NCBI GenBank assembly: GCA_029582265.1 | Contig: CM055819.1 | Coordinates: 39,422,761-39,486,760, forward strand | Direction: 5' to 3' | DNA length: 64,000 bases | DNA from: Zoroaster sp. YZ-2022 | Taxonomy: Eukaryota > Echinodermata > Asteroidea > Forcipulatida > Zoroasteridae | In this document: positions 62,409-64,000 of the stretch, piece after piece | How the letters are laid out: every line of letters begins with the position of its first letter | Numbering within the stretch: the stretch's first letter is position 1 | Translations under genes and position numbers: made by a program | The notes under the pieces: generated by a model | The model's database searches: none | What the model saw: the letters and a program-made list of their open reading frames with translations, nothing else | What the model was told of the DNA's origin: nothing

Positions 62409-62833
62409 CTTGAGGAAGTTAATAAAAATGCTGTTAAATTATACACATTTCTCAAGATAATCGTGTGAAACATGTTTTTACAGTAAATATGTACCGAAAT
62501 GCATTGATAGTGGATCCCGTCATTAATTCGTTTTAGCACTTTTGTTTACTGTTAAACCAAGCTTCTGACAACTATTCTGTGAAATACATTATTTAAAAGT
62601 AATCCTTTCTAAAAGGAAACGACCAATGTTCCAATGAAGACAATTTCCAGAAATTGGGGGTGAAACACGGGCGATAGATCCTTACAGTAAGGTTCTGACG
62701 ATTATTCTATGAAATATTCATTTAAAAAGTATTTTTGTCCTTTTCTATTAGGAAATTACTGATGTTCCGATGAAACCTACATGCATCTTTAACCCTCCTT
62801 AACAGTTGATTTGAGCCAACGCCAGAAGAAACT

Positions 62834-62985
62834 TGTGGGGTACCATTGCCCCATTGTGTCAGTACCCCACAAGTGGGAAACTCGTGGGGTACCATTGTCG
62901 CCATTGTGTCAGTACCCCACAAGTGGGAAACGTGTGGGGGTACCATTGTCCCCATTGTGTCAGTATCCCACAAGTGGCCTCCTGG
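62834..62985. repeat. Three-copy repeat of about 54 bp with internal hairpin
   Basis: Each unit has GTGGGGTACCATTG, CCCCATTGTGTC and AGTACCCCACAAGTGGGAAA. GTGGGGTAC and GTACCCCAC can pair within each unit. Confidence 0.9.
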
Positions 62986-63428
62986 GCGCCCACACCCACC
63001 CACACTTGTCGGAAAATAAACGTTAATGTCAGTTCTTCAGTTTTGCACACAAACTATAATTTGTATTCGCCAAAACGGTACTGGTTTAAAAACAAGGTTT
63101 GGAAGAATTGTCTTTAAAGGTGGCAAAAAACATCCCACAAATTTCTTTCTCAGATTAAGCAAAACGATTATTCTCCAATTTAAAAACGAGAATTACTGTG
63201 TTGGATTACGTTTTCAAAAGTAATTTTTCTTCATAACAGATATACAGAGACACATTTTGGTAAGATATATATATTCCCTAAACACACTTTCTGGTTTTAT
63301 TTGATAGTTTGTTTTCAATTAAAATACGTATTCTTAAAATGGCTTAACAAAGATGTTTTGTAAACAAAATCCATAAAGCCTGATTATATGATCTACTCCC
63401 TGTCTTTACTGACACATTGTCTTAACTT

Positions 63429-63628
63429 TCGTCCCTAATTTGCCATAGTGACCAATCCGACTTTTCAATTTTAAGTTTTCCCGCCCATTGTATCTAATCC
63501 ATAGAGCATGCATTCAAATGACGAATGCTCTAACTGGCTATTTTTGTAATTTGGCAAATTGACCAATACCGCATTGGTCACTACTCTAACTTAATTCGGG
63601 ATTGGTCACGTTGGCAAATTAGGGACGA
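63429..63628. mobile_element. Second MITE with TCGTCCCTAATTTGCCATAG termini
   Basis: Left end as at 36621; the right end TTGGCAAATTAGGGACGA is the complement with one mismatch. At 200 bp it is shorter than the 259-bp copy at 36621-36879 through an internal deletion. Confidence 0.85.
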
Positions 63629-64000
63629 TTTATATATACATACTTAAAAGAGAGCAGTGTATGAAAGATGCCAATCGGCATCCTTTCTTGAACAAAATAT
63701 ATTATGATATTAGTTCATCAACAAGAGGAAATGTATTTCAGTTATATAACCCCCAAAAATAAAAGATTTTATAAATAAATAAATAAATAAATAAGATTAC
63801 TTCTCATTGATAAATCATCTTCTTTCGATATGGGTGCGCCAACAATTAAACTTGTATTTTTCATGATTATAATAAAATTCCGTTAGTAGGCACCTAGTCT
63901 AGGTGAAAATGAATTGAATAAAATGTTTACAATCGCGTTCATAGGAGTATCGCACACAAAAATATCACTTCGAAGTCAAGGGAGAAAACAAATTAAGCGA

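Larger units (their letters stand above)
61258..63805. other. 2.5-kb insertion relative to copy 1
   Basis: Copy 1 passes directly from ATCAATTAAT to AAATCATGTTC at about 49400, while here 2.5 kb intervene. The block contains the 26-bp array, a diverged direct duplication (about 62000-62150 with 62465-62560 and 62565-62640 with 62690-62780), a three-copy repeat and a MITE. No gene recognised. Confidence 0.7.
50776..64000. repeat. Tandem segmental duplication, copy 2
   Basis: Matches copy 1 (43487 to about 49595) in order and orientation. It is about 13.2 kb against 6.1 kb because of insertions at about 51090-51320, 51547-52482, 53197-53960, 56860-58632, 59120-59425, 59575-60672 and 61258-63805. 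The copy continues past the window end. Confidence 0.9.

Overview
This window is repeat-dominated nuclear DNA from an animal. Genes are split by introns with GT/AG borders. Short cut-and-paste transposons are common, and there is a tRNA-derived SINE with a V-domain-like body. The two recognisable coding traces are the 3' end of the DEAD-box helicase gene DDX47 and two copies of a discoidin (F5/8 type C) domain exon. The repeat families look like those of an invertebrate deuterostome, most likely an echinoderm, but that placement is inference. There are two 500-N assembly gaps (21255-21754 and 50276-50775).

Layout: 1-3262 is one arm of a long inverted repeat whose partner is 42393-45600. Between the arms lie four large tandem arrays. 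Array A (3263-12175) has units of about 230 bp. Array B (12176 to the first gap) has units of about 264 bp. Array D (29155-36607) has an 81-bp unit, and array E (38365-42122) has a 57-bp unit. In the middle sit the last four exons of DDX47 on the + strand (22324-24840), followed by a 58-bp minisatellite (25930-26853). The penultimate-motif exon, which carries helicase motif VI, is damaged in this assembly: its acceptor AG is missing and it carries a -1 and a +2 indel. The exons on either side are intact.

From about 43470 to the end the window is a tandem segmental duplication. Copy 1 (43470-50275) includes the right inverted-repeat arm. Copy 2 (50776-64000) matches it in the same order and orientation. 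Copy 2 is about twice as long because of insertions: a 936-bp hAT-like element, a 764-bp PIF/Harbinger-like element, a 1.8-kb block containing a MITE, a G-rich expansion, a 1.1-kb block and a 2.5-kb block. Copy 1 carries one insertion of its own, a 354-bp element with an 11-bp target duplication. The empty sites in the opposite copy date and delimit these insertions. Each duplicate carries one minus-strand exon for the C-terminal part of a discoidin domain.

The most striking theme is satellite birth from transposon ends. The 57-bp unit of array E contains the terminal inverted repeat and subterminal part of a MITE family that also occurs as a complete copy at 37143-37470 and 58023-58633, and the array runs into MITE interior at its right edge. 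Array D appears to begin in the same way from a second MITE terminus. No intact transposase, reverse transcriptase or other complete gene was found.
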